Positions 9,012-17,054 of a stretch of 64,000 bases of DNA are shown here, one piece after another. Origin of the DNA: JANPCX01 sp031431125 (GTDB lineage: Bacteria; Pseudomonadota; Gammaproteobacteria; Burkholderiales; Burkholderiaceae_C); contig JANPCX010000073.1 in the NCBI GenBank assembly GCA_031431125.1, positions 62,001 to 126,000 of the forward strand, in the 5' to 3' direction. The first letter of the stretch is position 1, and the number at the start of each line of letters is the position of its first letter. A model generated the notes under the pieces. The model was not told where the DNA came from, ran no database searches, and worked only from the letters and a program-made list of their open reading frames with translations. The translations under genes and the position numbers were made by a program.

Positions 9012-9629
9012 GTGACCACACAACACCACGGGTCAAAAAGTCCCCGATCCGTGGTTGTATTTGCGAGCATCGGTGTACTTGCTTTGTGCATCGTGCTGGG
9101 CCTGTATGGGCTGCAGCGATCAAACACCGACGAGCAACCGCATGCCGTTGCCGACACGGTGTCGCTTGAAGAACAAATGCGGCAAACGCTGGAGCGCCCA
9201 GCGATCATCGCCCGGCTCAAGGCCAAGCTCGACAAACAACCTGACGACGCCCAGGGCTGGACACTGCTGGCCAGGTCGTACGCACAAATCGGGCAATACG
9301 CTGAATCGGTTGATGCCTACCGTCGCGTCTTGCAACTCACCCCGAACGAGGCCTCCCTACTGGCGGAGTTCGCCGATGTATTGGCCATTCAAAATGGTGC
9401 CAAATTTGACGGGGAACCTAACGCCTTGTTGGCGCAAGCACTTCGGCTCGAACCCAACAATCCGTCGGCACTGTCTCTGGCTGGATTGGCAGCGTTTGAT
9501 CGAGGCGATTGGACTCGCGCCGTCAGCCATTGGGAACATGTGTTGCGCGTCGTCGAGCCCAACAATCCACTGGCTCAACGAGTCCGGCAAGGAATCTCCA
9601 GCGCACGTGCGCAACAGAACCCGCGATGA
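9012..9629 (+). CDS. membrane-anchored TPR protein, CcmI/NrfG-like
   Basis: A 205-residue protein with one N-terminal membrane segment (about 13-34: VVVFASIGVLALCIVLGLYG). A periplasmic domain of about three TPR units follows, including GWTLLARSYAQIGQYAESVDAYRRVLQL and later NNPSALSLAGLAAFDRGDW. This resembles the C-terminal part of CcmI and NrfG, which present apocytochromes to the heme ligation machinery. The gene lies 15 bases behind the di-heme peroxidase, so a dedicated role in maturing that cytochrome is a reasonable inference. The start is GTG at 9012 with AGGCGAGGA upstream. Confidence 0.75.
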   Translation: MTTQHHGSKSPRSVVVFASIGVLALCIVLGLYGLQRSNTDEQPHAVADTVSLEEQMRQTLERPAIIARLKAKLDKQPDDAQGWTLLARSYAQIGQYAESVDAYRRVLQLTPNEASLLAEFADVLAIQNGAKFDGEPNALLAQALRLEPNNPSALSLAGLAAFDRGDWTRAVSHWEHVLRVVEPNNPLAQRVRQGISSARAQQNPR

Positions 9630-9789
9630 ACATGGGGACGGCCGTCGCCCTATGGCTTCAGTGGTCAGACGCCTGAGGCATTGAGCTGCTGTCATGCAAA
9701 GCACATTGTCCTGAGTTGGATCAGGAACCCATCTGCCTAACGCAGCGCGTCTGCGGGATCCACTACGTCCTTGCCGTGATTTTCTAAGG

Positions 9790-9876
9790 GCCGACGTTGA
9801 CCAGCGTGCGTGATTTACTTTGGCTTTACCTTGCAGCAATACGCATCTGCACAGGGCTCAGCAAAATCTTGATACC
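9790..9876 (+). repeat. upstream repeat copy 2 (shared with 7286-7372)
   Basis: Second copy of the 87-base segment described at 7286-7372, here about 155 bases upstream of the Tat lipoprotein start at 10031. The remaining sequence of this 401-base gap (9630-9789 and 9877-10030) contains an A-rich stretch (GTAAAAAAAGGG, about 9907) and no gene I can support. Because the distance to the start codon differs between the copies (about 43 and 154 bases), the conserved unit is more likely an operator/promoter block than part of a leader. Confidence 0.7.
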
Positions 9877-10030
9877 AAAAACCAAATAGCGTGCGCCGAT
9901 CCTGCGCAAGTAAAAAAAGGGTTGCTCAAGACAACCCATAAAGTGCTTTTTTTTCCTCACACCATAGCGGGCTGCTTGGTAGCGATTTTGTCGCTCGCGG
10001 CACTTTGACATCAATCACAAGGGAACAACC

Positions 10031-13000
10031 ATGACCAATGCTGAACGGCGGCGATTTCTTCAATTGAGTGCGATGACGGTAGGCACTTCGGTGCTGACTG
10101 GTTGCGGTGGAAGCGACAATGCTGACCCCAACGCAGCCAGTCCGGCCGACGAGCTACTGCGCCCACCCTCAGGTAAAGCATCCTCAACGGAAGGGCTTCC
10201 AACCTCGCAAACACAGGCACCCGGCGCCTCCGCTGGTGCGATGCAATTCACGCTGTCCAGTTCGAACGCGCAGCAAGTGGCGCCGTTCTGCCTTGGTTAT
10301 GCTTTCCGCAAGGGCGATGTTCCTGCGGGACAGACTGTGGTTTCAAACAAGGGCGCGCTTCAGGTCACACCGAAGAACACCTGGCCTGACGGTTCGCTGA
10401 AATTCGCCGTACTCTCTGGCCGCGCCTACTTGACCACCAACTCGGCCCTCACGGTGAGCCTTGAGAAGGCGGCTAACGTTCGCTCCAGGGCCGCGTTGAC
10501 GACTGCTGATCTCAAGCGGACCAATATCCGCGCCCAGGTGAGCGCCGGTAGCTTCGGCAGCGTCAGCTGGGTTGGTACCGACTGGGATGGATTCACGCAG
10601 ACGTGGATCAGTGGCCCCGAGATGTCGTCGTGGATCTACCGCAAGCCGCTGGGCACCGACGCGCATCTGGTCGTGTGGCTGGAAGTACGCCTGTTTGCGA
10701 ACGGGGCTGTTGAGGTTTTGCCTTGGGTGGAGAACGGTTACTTGAACGTGGCAGGGCCAACCATCAAGACCGCGACCTTCGATTTCTCGCTCGGTGGCAG
10801 CTCGCGCTTCAACGCACCGATCACCTTGCCGCACCACACGCGCACACCTCTGATTCAAGGTACGGCATTGTCGTACTGGCTAGGTAGCGATCCGGCGTTG
10901 ATTGCGCAACCAGACCTGCAGTACCTGCAGGCGACCGAGTTGGTACCCAGCTACTTCGCGAAGACCACCAACCTGACGGACGGTTATGCCATCAAGGCCA
11001 CCAGCTACACGCCGCTTCAGCAGGGCGACTACAAATTCGGCCCGGACCAACTCGACAGCATGACCAACTCCGGCTACGGCGAGCCCATCGGGCTGCTGCC
11101 CGGGTGGGACGCGAAGGCGTTAACCGCCGAACCGGCCGTGTACGGCGCACTATTGGCAGCCGTGGTCCGCAACGGTTACAGCGCGGGCCGCTACCCCACC
11201 CACTACCGCGACGAGAAAACCAACCGGGTACCGGCGTTTTCTGCCTACCCCACCACCTGCCTGGCCGACCACCGCAACGACGGCAGCGGCTTCTACAGCC
11301 AAGGAGGTAGCAGCACCAGCACCTACACGCCGGCGATCACGGACACGTCCGGCACCAAGACGTGGGACACCGCGCACAGCCCAGCCGTGGGTTTCCTGCC
11401 CTACCTGCTGACCGGTCGCCTCTACTTCCTCGAAGAGGTGCAGTTTGCGGCCGTGACCAATTTCCTCGGCAACGACACTTCGATCCGCGACAACGGCAAG
11501 GGTTTGCACCGGCCCGCCTACGGTGCCTGGCAAGTCCGGGCCTCGGCCTGGGGCTTTCGCACCCTGGCCCACGCGCTGTGCATCACGCCCGACACCGACA
11601 CCGCGCTTCGCAGCGAGTTCCAAGCCTCCATACAGGCCAACATTGACTTCTACCATGGCCGCTATGTCGCGCAGCCGAACAACCCACTGGGCTTCATTTA
11701 CGACTGGTCCACCGGCGCTGGAGGCTATGGCGAGGCTGCCCCCTGGCAGTGCGATTTCTTTACCGGCGTCGTCGGCCACACGATGTCGATGGGCTTGCCG
11801 CTGCCTTCGAGCTACCAGACCAAGCTGGGCGGCTTCATGGGCTACATCGCCAAGAGCATCATCGGCCGGCTCGGCACCGGGCAGTCACCCGACTGGTGGT
11901 ACATCAATGCGTTTCCCTACCAGGTCGCCGTGTCACCAGCGCCGCAACCTGACTGGGCCGGTGGCACCGGGCCTTGGTACACCACATGGAAAGAAGCCTA
12001 CACGGCTACCTACACGCCACCGCCGTCCTGGCTCGGCTCGACCGAAGGGACGCTGGCGTTCGCGTACCCTAGTGACATCGACGTTGTACGCGGTTACCTT
12101 GCCAATGCCCTGCCAGCAATCACCTATGCCGTCAGGCACGGCGTTCCCGATGCGCTGGTGGCCTACAACAGACTGATTGGCGCCAACAACTATCCGTCCT
12201 TCCTGTCGGCGTTCAATTCGTTCCCGGCGTGGGCAACCAAACCCGCTGGCCCCACACCAGCTTCCATGCCGGCCTGGTTGCAGGGCAGGGCGTTGAACGA
12301 GTGGTTCCCGATCAGCGGTACCAGCGGGGCCGGCGGTGCGCCCCTGAACGACTATTCCGGGTTCGGGCTGACCAACGACGGCAAGATCGCCGCAGGTGCT
12401 GCTGGTGGCCACGGTGGCTCGCGCGACAACCGGGTGGTGGTGTTGAACCTGCTGTCCGATGCGCCGGCCTGGAGCGTATTGAATACCGCCTCGAGCACCG
12501 CGCCGAATGACGTGGCCTACAACCCAGATGGCAAACCTGCTTCGCGCCACACCTACCACTCGACTCTCTATGTGCCCTATTTCGACCGCATGATGCTGTT
12601 CGGCGTGCGCTACACAGCGCCCGGCGCCTACACGTTCAACAAGGTCGATGGCTTCAACGTCACCACCGGTGTGTGGGACGGTGTGGTGCCTGGCAAGCCG
12701 GGGCAAAGCGGAAGCGGCTACGCCGACGCCGTGACCGGTTACTACGGTGCGGCCATCGACGGTGCGGGCAACGTCTGGGGCACGTTCGGCCTCTCGAAGT
12801 ACACCCCCAGCACGAACAGCTGGTCGCAGCCGGTGACCGCGCCTGCACCCAACGGAGTCCGATACCCGTGGGCCTGGGACAGTCGGCGCCAGCAAATGTT
12901 TGGCTTGTGCTGGGGCAATGGCGAGGGCGAGGGCGACGTCGGCTACACAGATGTTCGGGCGATCAAGCAGGTCGGGGCATCGCAGACACAGGTCACGTTC

Positions 13001-13303
13001 AACAGCAGCGCGGCCCTCAGCCAGTTCATGGCCGATAAGCCGGCCTACGCCGGCATGGACTATGACGCCGACAACAATCGTTTCCTGTTCTACTCGAATG
13101 ACCACTCCACTCGGGTTTATGTGATCACGCCCAACGATGGGAACGTCTGGGACATGAACTTGTTCACTTTCGGTTTGGGCTCGGCCGCGCTGCCAAACAC
13201 CAGCGCACCCATCGTCAACAAGTTCAAGTACGTGCCGCAACTCAAGGGCTTCGTGTGCATGCCTGATGTCACGCAGAACCTGTACTTCATCAGGACGGCA
13301 TGA
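10031..13303 (+). CDS. large Tat-exported lipoprotein with RIFT-barrel-like and propeller-like regions
   Basis: A 1090-residue protein. The N terminus has a twin-arginine motif (ERRRFLQLSA, residues 5-14) and a lipobox LTGC with C25. A low-complexity Pro/Ala/Ser linker follows. Residues about 70-330 resemble the RIFT-barrel domain of PcRGLX/YetA-like proteins, with LGYAFRKGDVPAG and NTWPDGSLKFAVLSG. The middle (about 330-750) is rich in Trp and Tyr and looks helical, as in glycan-active alpha/alpha toroids. The last 330 residues have repeated beta segments (for example YHSTLYVPYFDRMMLFGV) like a kelch/galactose-oxidase propeller. A surface carbohydrate-processing role is plausible but unproven. 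AAGGGA precedes the ATG. Confidence 0.6.
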   Translation: MTNAERRRFLQLSAMTVGTSVLTGCGGSDNADPNAASPADELLRPPSGKASSTEGLPTSQTQAPGASAGAMQFTLSSSNAQQVAPFCLGYAFRKGDVPAGQTVVSNKGALQVTPKNTWPDGSLKFAVLSGRAYLTTNSALTVSLEKAANVRSRAALTTADLKRTNIRAQVSAGSFGSVSWVGTDWDGFTQTWISGPEMSSWIYRKPLGTDAHLVVWLEVRLFANGAVEVLPWVENGYLNVAGPTIKTATFDFSLGGSSRFNAPITLPHHTRTPLIQGTALSYWLGSDPALIAQPDLQYLQATELVPSYFAKTTNLTDGYAIKATSYTPLQQGDYKFGPDQLDSMTNSGYGEPIGLLPGWDAKALTAEPAVYGALLAAVVRNGYSAGRYPTHYRDEKTNRVPAFSAYPTTCLADHRNDGSGFYSQGGSSTSTYTPAITDTSGTKTWDTAHSPAVGFLPYLLTGRLYFLEEVQFAAVTNFLGNDTSIRDNGKGLHRPAYGAWQVRASAWGFRTLAHALCITPDTDTALRSEFQASIQANIDFYHGRYVAQPNNPLGFIYDWSTGAGGYGEAAPWQCDFFTGVVGHTMSMGLPLPSSYQTKLGGFMGYIAKSIIGRLGTGQSPDWWYINAFPYQVAVSPAPQPDWAGGTGPWYTTWKEAYTATYTPPPSWLGSTEGTLAFAYPSDIDVVRGYLANALPAITYAVRHGVPDALVAYNRLIGANNYPSFLSAFNSFPAWATKPAGPTPASMPAWLQGRALNEWFPISGTSGAGGAPLNDYSGFGLTNDGKIAAGAAGGHGGSRDNRVVVLNLLSDAPAWSVLNTASSTAPNDVAYNPDGKPASRHTYHSTLYVPYFDRMMLFGVRYTAPGAYTFNKVDGFNVTTGVWDGVVPGKPGQSGSGYADAVTGYYGAAIDGAGNVWGTFGLSKYTPSTNSWSQPVTAPAPNGVRYPWAWDSRRQQMFGLCWGNGEGEGDVGYTDVRAIKQVGASQTQVTFNSSAALSQFMADKPAYAGMDYDADNNRFLFYSNDHSTRVYVITPNDGNVWDMNLFTFGLGSAALPNTSAPIVNKFKYVPQLKGFVCMPDVTQNLYFIRTA

Positions 13304-13448
13304 CAATGAGACGGGCCAACCACCCATGCAGCCGCACACGCACCGCCAACGTCGACCCCGGGCGACCCACTTTACCCAGCATCCGTCGCAAACCGAGATA
13401 GATGCAGTGAAACATCGGCATCCCTGTTCTTTAGAAAGCGTCATTCCT

Positions 13449-14681
13449 ATGGGCCATATCCAGAAGGGGTCTTGGTACATTGCTTCAGCCCTCTTGTGTT
13501 CTTACCTTGCGGGCTGCGGCGGCGGCGGTAGTGAACCGAGTCCAACTCCAACTCCAACTCCAACTCCAACTCCAACTCCAACTCCAACTCCAACTCCAGC
13601 ACCAGCACCAGCACCAACTCCAACTCCAACTCCAACTCCAGCACCAGCACCAGCACCAACTCCAACTCCAACTCCAACTCCAACTCCAGCACCAGCACCA
13701 GCACCAGCACCAGCACCAGCACCAGCTCCAGCTCCAGCTCCAGCCGAGCCGACCAGTCAGCAGCGCGTCAACGCCGCGACGCAGACAGCGCTGGCGAATC
13801 CGGCCTGTGACAGCAGCGCACTGCCAGAGGGCTTCTACTGGGAGATCGGTGACCGCAATGGCGTTCGCGCTTCGGGCACCGTCAGCGGGACGAACACGCC
13901 GACCGCATCGCAGGTGATCGCGATCGCCTCGTCGTCGAAGTGGATCTACTCGACCTACGTGCTGCAGAAGCTGGGCGGTGTTCGGCTCGGCGATGTGCCT
14001 TTCTTGAACTTCACCAGTGGCTACGTTTTCCCCCCCCTGAAAGCCGCCAAAGAGGTGCTTTGCGGGCCTGGTGAAACCGTTGGGGAGTGCGCCGCGGACG
14101 TGGTTCAGTCTGGATCGGCGAACGGCAACTTCTTTTACGGCGCCGGTCACTTCCAGTATCACGCGGCCAACGTCATGGGGCTGAGCTCCTTGGGCGCCTC
14201 AGCGCTCACTACCGAGATCACCTCGCAGGTGGGCGCCTTCGACTTCACTTACCTCCAGACCAACCTGGCCGGAGGGGTCAATGCCAGTGCCAGCGGCTAC
14301 GCAGCTTTTCTGCGCCGCATGTTGCGCGGCGAGTACGCGATGTCGTCCCAGCTGGGCAACAACAAAGTCTGTGGCTCGGCGGCCTGTGCGGCCGGCCTGG
14401 TCCTGTCTCCTGCGCCGTCCAACGAGGCCTGGAACTACTCGTTGGGTCACTGGGTCGAGGATGACCCGGTGGTCGGCGACCATGCCTTCAGCAGCGCCGG
14501 TGCGCTGGGCTTCTACCCCTGGATTGACAGCACCAAGACTTGGTACGGCGTGCTCGCGCGGCGCGCGGCGAGCCCGGGTGGCAACCAAGGCGTCGTGTCG
14601 TTGAACTGCGGCCGCCTCATCCGGCAAGCCTGGGTCACCGGTGTGATGGTGATCGGCAGCACACCCACGCCGAACCGCTAA
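13449..14681 (+). CDS. serine-hydrolase (beta-lactamase/PBP-like) lipoprotein with Pro-Thr/Pro-Ala repeat linker
   Basis: A 410-residue protein with a lipobox YLAGC (C23), then a linker of about 70 residues made of PT and PA dipeptides (about 30-100), then a serine-hydrolase domain. The domain shows an SxxK-type motif (IASSSKWIYS), a tyrosine segment FQYHAANVMG in the place of the YxN motif, and SAGALGFYPWID near the C terminus, as in beta-lactamase-related esterases and peptidases. The ATG at 13449 puts the lipobox in the right position; earlier in-frame starts would overlap the previous gene or hide the signal. Substrate unknown. It follows the large Tat lipoprotein after 145 bases and may be co-transcribed. 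Confidence 0.68.
   Translation: MGHIQKGSWYIASALLCSYLAGCGGGGSEPSPTPTPTPTPTPTPTPTPTPAPAPAPTPTPTPTPAPAPAPTPTPTPTPTPAPAPAPAPAPAPAPAPAPAEPTSQQRVNAATQTALANPACDSSALPEGFYWEIGDRNGVRASGTVSGTNTPTASQVIAIASSSKWIYSTYVLQKLGGVRLGDVPFLNFTSGYVFPPLKAAKEVLCGPGETVGECAADVVQSGSANGNFFYGAGHFQYHAANVMGLSSLGASALTTEITSQVGAFDFTYLQTNLAGGVNASASGYAAFLRRMLRGEYAMSSQLGNNKVCGSAACAAGLVLSPAPSNEAWNYSLGHWVEDDPVVGDHAFSSAGALGFYPWIDSTKTWYGVLARRAASPGGNQGVVSLNCGRLIRQAWVTGVMVIGSTPTPNR
13536..13745 (+). repeat. hexanucleotide tandem repeats (CCAACT / CCAGCA)
   Basis: About 210 bases of 6-base units inside the lipoprotein gene, with blocks of CCAACT alternating with blocks of CCAGCA and ending in CCAGCT units. Units are multiples of three, so slippage would change linker length without breaking the frame. 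The repeat also leaves five of the six frames open, which creates long meaningless open frames on both strands. Confidence 0.95.
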
Positions 14682-14734
14682 GACGCGACATCGGTACGCG
14701 AACGGCAGCGATTGCGCGGCAATCGCTGCCAATG

Positions 14735-14844
14735 ACTCTGCGCCATGCAAGTTGCCACTCCCGTCTTTTTCGCTACGGAAGCAACCGTCAGTCGGTTTTG
14801 AACAGAGAGATCAACTCACAGTTGATGTCATCCAAACCGAGCAT
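14735..14844 (-). pseudogene. decayed lrp regulator (N-terminal remnant)
   Basis: Read leftward from an ATG at 14844 this encodes MLGLDDINCELISLFKTD and then a stop at 14788-14790. The intact regulator at 6.7 kb begins MLGLDDVDRELISLLRDN. Past the stop the similarity continues at DNA level (CGGTTGC, then AAAAAGACGGGAGTGGC matching AAAAAGCTGAGAGTGGC in the intact gene) with a deletion of several bases, and fades near 14735. This is therefore a truncated, stop-containing copy of an Lrp gene that once lay divergent to the amino-acid uptake operon. Confidence 0.75.
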
Positions 14845-15145
14845 TTCGTTCCATCGACTAGATCATTTCGACCCACAGATTGATCTAAATGCATCGCATC
14901 TGCGCGTATCGCCTATTTGTGACACGTCGGGGTCCGGTTTGGCACCCTCACTTTGCGCATGAGAACCATACTTTTTCACATGATGTCACCGCCATTTGCC
15001 TTAAACGGTCGCCAATTGGAGCGTCAAGAGTGCGCTAAGTGCGCACTTTTTGTCCAGAACTGAACACTTTTTCGGCTTTCTGTTGGCGCATTGATTTTCA
15101 ACAATGCGGTTCTGAATTCCAGTTGGCGAAAAATTTCAGGAGCGA
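14735..15145. repeat. right copy of the duplicated lrp/intergenic segment
   Basis: Counterpart of 6610-7020, ending with GGCGCATTGATTTTCAACAAT near 15085-15105 and TTCAGGAGCG at 15136-15145, directly before a small leader frame. It forms most of the 796-base gap between the serine-hydrolase lipoprotein and the binding-protein gene. The first part of that gap (14682-14734) contains only a short inverted repeat, GCAGCGATTGCGCGGCAATCGCTGC at about 14705-14729, which could end transcription of the lipoprotein gene although no T run follows. Confidence 0.65.
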
Positions 15146-15148
15146 GAA

Positions 15149-15205
15149 ATGATCAATCTCACCCGTCCCTGCGGACACCGACGGCCTGCCGCGACGGGCA
15201 TGTGA
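15149..15205 (+). CDS. possible leader peptide, 18 codons
   Basis: A short frame, MINLTRPCGHRRPAATGM, starts at an ATG with AGGAG placed 7 bases upstream. This is a much better ribosome site than chance small frames usually have. It holds three arginine codons, two adjacent (residues 6, 11, 12). A terminator-like hairpin lies about 135 bases further on, before the structural genes for basic amino-acid uptake and arginase. An arginine-sensitive leader is possible. Three arginines is a weak signal, so this is tentative. Confidence 0.35.
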   Translation: MINLTRPCGHRRPAATGM

Positions 15206-15341
15206 TGACAACACCCTTGCCGCTGAAACAGGGGAATCCAGACCGCGGTCGCTTGCTTACTGGTTCAGGGGTCACGACCACGGGTGGTGCCATGCGGCAC
15301 GAAACGAAGAGTTGCAGCGTTCTTTCACAAAGGTTGTGAGG

Positions 15342-15378
15342 CGCCGCTCCATCACCCGGTTTGGAGCGGCGTTTTTTT
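15342..15378 (+). terminator. Rho-independent terminator or attenuator in the leader of the uptake operon
   Basis: CGCCGCTCC (15342-15350) pairs with GGAGCGGCG (15363-15371) around a 12-base loop and is followed by seven T. It lies 100 bases upstream of the binding-protein ATG and downstream of the small leader frame, so it would end transcripts before the operon unless read through. A second hairpin (GCGTTG / CAACGC, 15414-15430) followed by a T-rich stretch at 15439-15449 sits closer to the start codon. Two such structures in a leader of about 330 bases suggest attenuation or a riboswitch-like control. Confidence 0.7.
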
Positions 15379-15477
15379 GAACAACGGCTCATCGATACCT
15401 TCTTCGTGGGGTCGCGTTGGCACTCAACGCGGGTCCGGTTTTGTTTTTTCAGTGTTCATCATTCAAAGGAGTTTCGA

Positions 15478-16251
15478 ATGTCTCGTATTTCATGCTGGCT
15501 AGCGCGCTGCTTGACGGTGTTGTGTGTTGTTGCCTCAACCGCCCAGGCTCGGGAGTTTGAGGAAATCAAACAACAAGGAAAAATCACCGTCGCCACGGAA
15601 GGCCAGTTCGCGCCGTTTAATTTTTTCCAAGGCACCAAGCTCACTGGCTTTGAAATCGAGTTGATGGAGTTGGTCGCCAAGAAAATGGGGGTTTCCGTCG
15701 AATGGAAAATTCTGGGTTTTGATGCACTGCTGACAGGCTTACGCCAAGATCGCTGGGACTTGGTAATCGCCTCGCACGGCATTACCGACGAACGTGCCAA
15801 AGCGGTGACTTTTACCAATCCCCACTACTGCTCTGGGGGCGTGATCGTCGCCAAAGATCCTAAGCTGCGCACAGCCCGTGACCTAGAGGGCAAGACGGTA
15901 TCGGTCCAAACCGGCAGCTCTTACCTGGAAAACGTCAAGAAGATTCCCGGGCTGAAGGAGATGAAAAACTTCCCTCAGGATTCAGACGCACGCACCGCAC
16001 TCTTCACCGACCGAGTGGATGCCTGGGTAACCGACCGCTTCGTGGCAGCCGCTGCACTCAGAGCGAACACCAATTCCGGTGCACGCAGCCAAGGCGTGTT
16101 GTTTGTGGAACGCATCGCCTCGGCGGTTGCCAAGGGCAACGCAAGCCTGGTAACGGCCTATAACAAGGCCTTGGCAGACGTTATGGCTGACGGCTCGTAT
16201 GACGCGTTGGCCAAACGCTACTTCAACGAACTTGAAGTTCGTTGCCAATGA
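15478..16251 (+). CDS. amino-acid ABC transporter, periplasmic substrate-binding protein
   Basis: A 257-residue SBP_bac_3 family protein. Signal peptide residues 1-24 end in AQA before REFEE. The mature protein starts with GKITVATEGQFAPFNF, the usual polar amino-acid binding N terminus, and has FEIELMELVAKKMG and DLVIASHGITDERAKAVTFT. GGAG lies 7 bases before the ATG. It is the first gene of an operon with permease (4-base overlap) and ATPase. Downstream ornithine cyclodeaminase and arginase suggest arginine/ornithine as ligand, by context only. Confidence 0.88.
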   Translation: MSRISCWLARCLTVLCVVASTAQAREFEEIKQQGKITVATEGQFAPFNFFQGTKLTGFEIELMELVAKKMGVSVEWKILGFDALLTGLRQDRWDLVIASHGITDERAKAVTFTNPHYCSGGVIVAKDPKLRTARDLEGKTVSVQTGSSYLENVKKIPGLKEMKNFPQDSDARTALFTDRVDAWVTDRFVAAAALRANTNSGARSQGVLFVERIASAVAKGNASLVTAYNKALADVMADGSYDALAKRYFNELEVRCQ

Positions 16252-17054
16252 GTATTACCGTGATCGCAACACCGCGCTGGGCTTGCTGGCCTGATCAGTG
16301 GACGATCAAACAACGCAGCACGGCCACCATCGCCCTGGCCGCAGCTGGTTTGGTGGCCGTGTTGTGGTTGGCCGCGGCGGTTCTCGTTCATGTGCCCGAA
16401 CCGATCGGGCCGAATGCCCGGGCCTTCGCCGATGGCATGTTGGTGACCATGCAACTGACGTTGCTGGCCGGCCTCAGCGGCGTGCTCTTGGGGGTGCTGG
16501 CCGCTTTGGGCAAGTTGTCCAAGTTCTTGCCGCTGCGGTGGTTGGCCGGTGCCTACGTCTGGATCATGCGCGGCACACCGCTCTTGGTGCAAATTCTGTT
16601 TGTCTACTTCGCGCTGCCCGCGCTCTTCCCGTGGTTGCGGTTGAGTGACTTTGCGTCCGCTTGCATCGCCTTGTCGTTGAATGTCGGCGCCTACAACGCA
16701 GAAGCCATTCGGGCAGGGCTGCTCTCCGTCCCCAAGGGCCAAGCGGAAGCCGCGCACTCGCTGGGCTTGGGGCCTTGGCAAACGTTGTGGGACGTCACCT
16801 TTCCACAAGCGTTCAAGGTGTCGCTACCGCCCTTGGTCTGCAACCTGGTGGCCTTGTTGAAAGACTCGTCGTTGGCCTATGCGGTGGGTGTGGTGGAGTT
16901 GACCAATGTTGGCAATCGCGTGCAGTCCGCCACCTTTGAACCGGTGCCGATCTTGATCACCACGGCCACGCTCTACTTGGTGATGACCACTTTGCTCACC
17001 CGGGTGTCGGCGGGTGTGGAGCAACGTTTTGACATTGAGCGGCGGCAACCATGA
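16248..17054 (+). CDS. amino-acid ABC transporter permease
   Basis: A 268-residue HisM/GlnP-type inner-membrane protein. It has about five hydrophobic segments, an amphipathic N terminus, RGTPLLVQILFVYFALP (near 105-121), and the EAA loop (EAIRAGLLSVPKGQAEAAHS) that contacts the ATPase. A single permease gene implies a homodimer. ATG at 16248 overlaps the stop of the binding-protein gene (ATGA), and the same arrangement links it to the ATPase gene. Confidence 0.88.
   Translation: MSITVIATPRWACWPDQWTIKQRSTATIALAAAGLVAVLWLAAAVLVHVPEPIGPNARAFADGMLVTMQLTLLAGLSGVLLGVLAALGKLSKFLPLRWLAGAYVWIMRGTPLLVQILFVYFALPALFPWLRLSDFASACIALSLNVGAYNAEAIRAGLLSVPKGQAEAAHSLGLGPWQTLWDVTFPQAFKVSLPPLVCNLVALLKDSSLAYAVGVVELTNVGNRVQSATFEPVPILITTATLYLVMTTLLTRVSAGVEQRFDIERRQP

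Noticed and set aside
13447..14162. Long frames of alternating Leu-Glu, Gln-Leu or Trp-Ser across the repeat
   Set aside because: They are a by-product of the hexamer repeat being open in several frames. Only the lipoprotein frame has a signal peptide and a domain.
15147..15340. Guanidine riboswitch in the leader of the uptake operon
   Set aside because: ACGG words occur, but I could not build the paired ACGR-loop hairpins of guanidine-II or the conserved cores of guanidine-I or -III.
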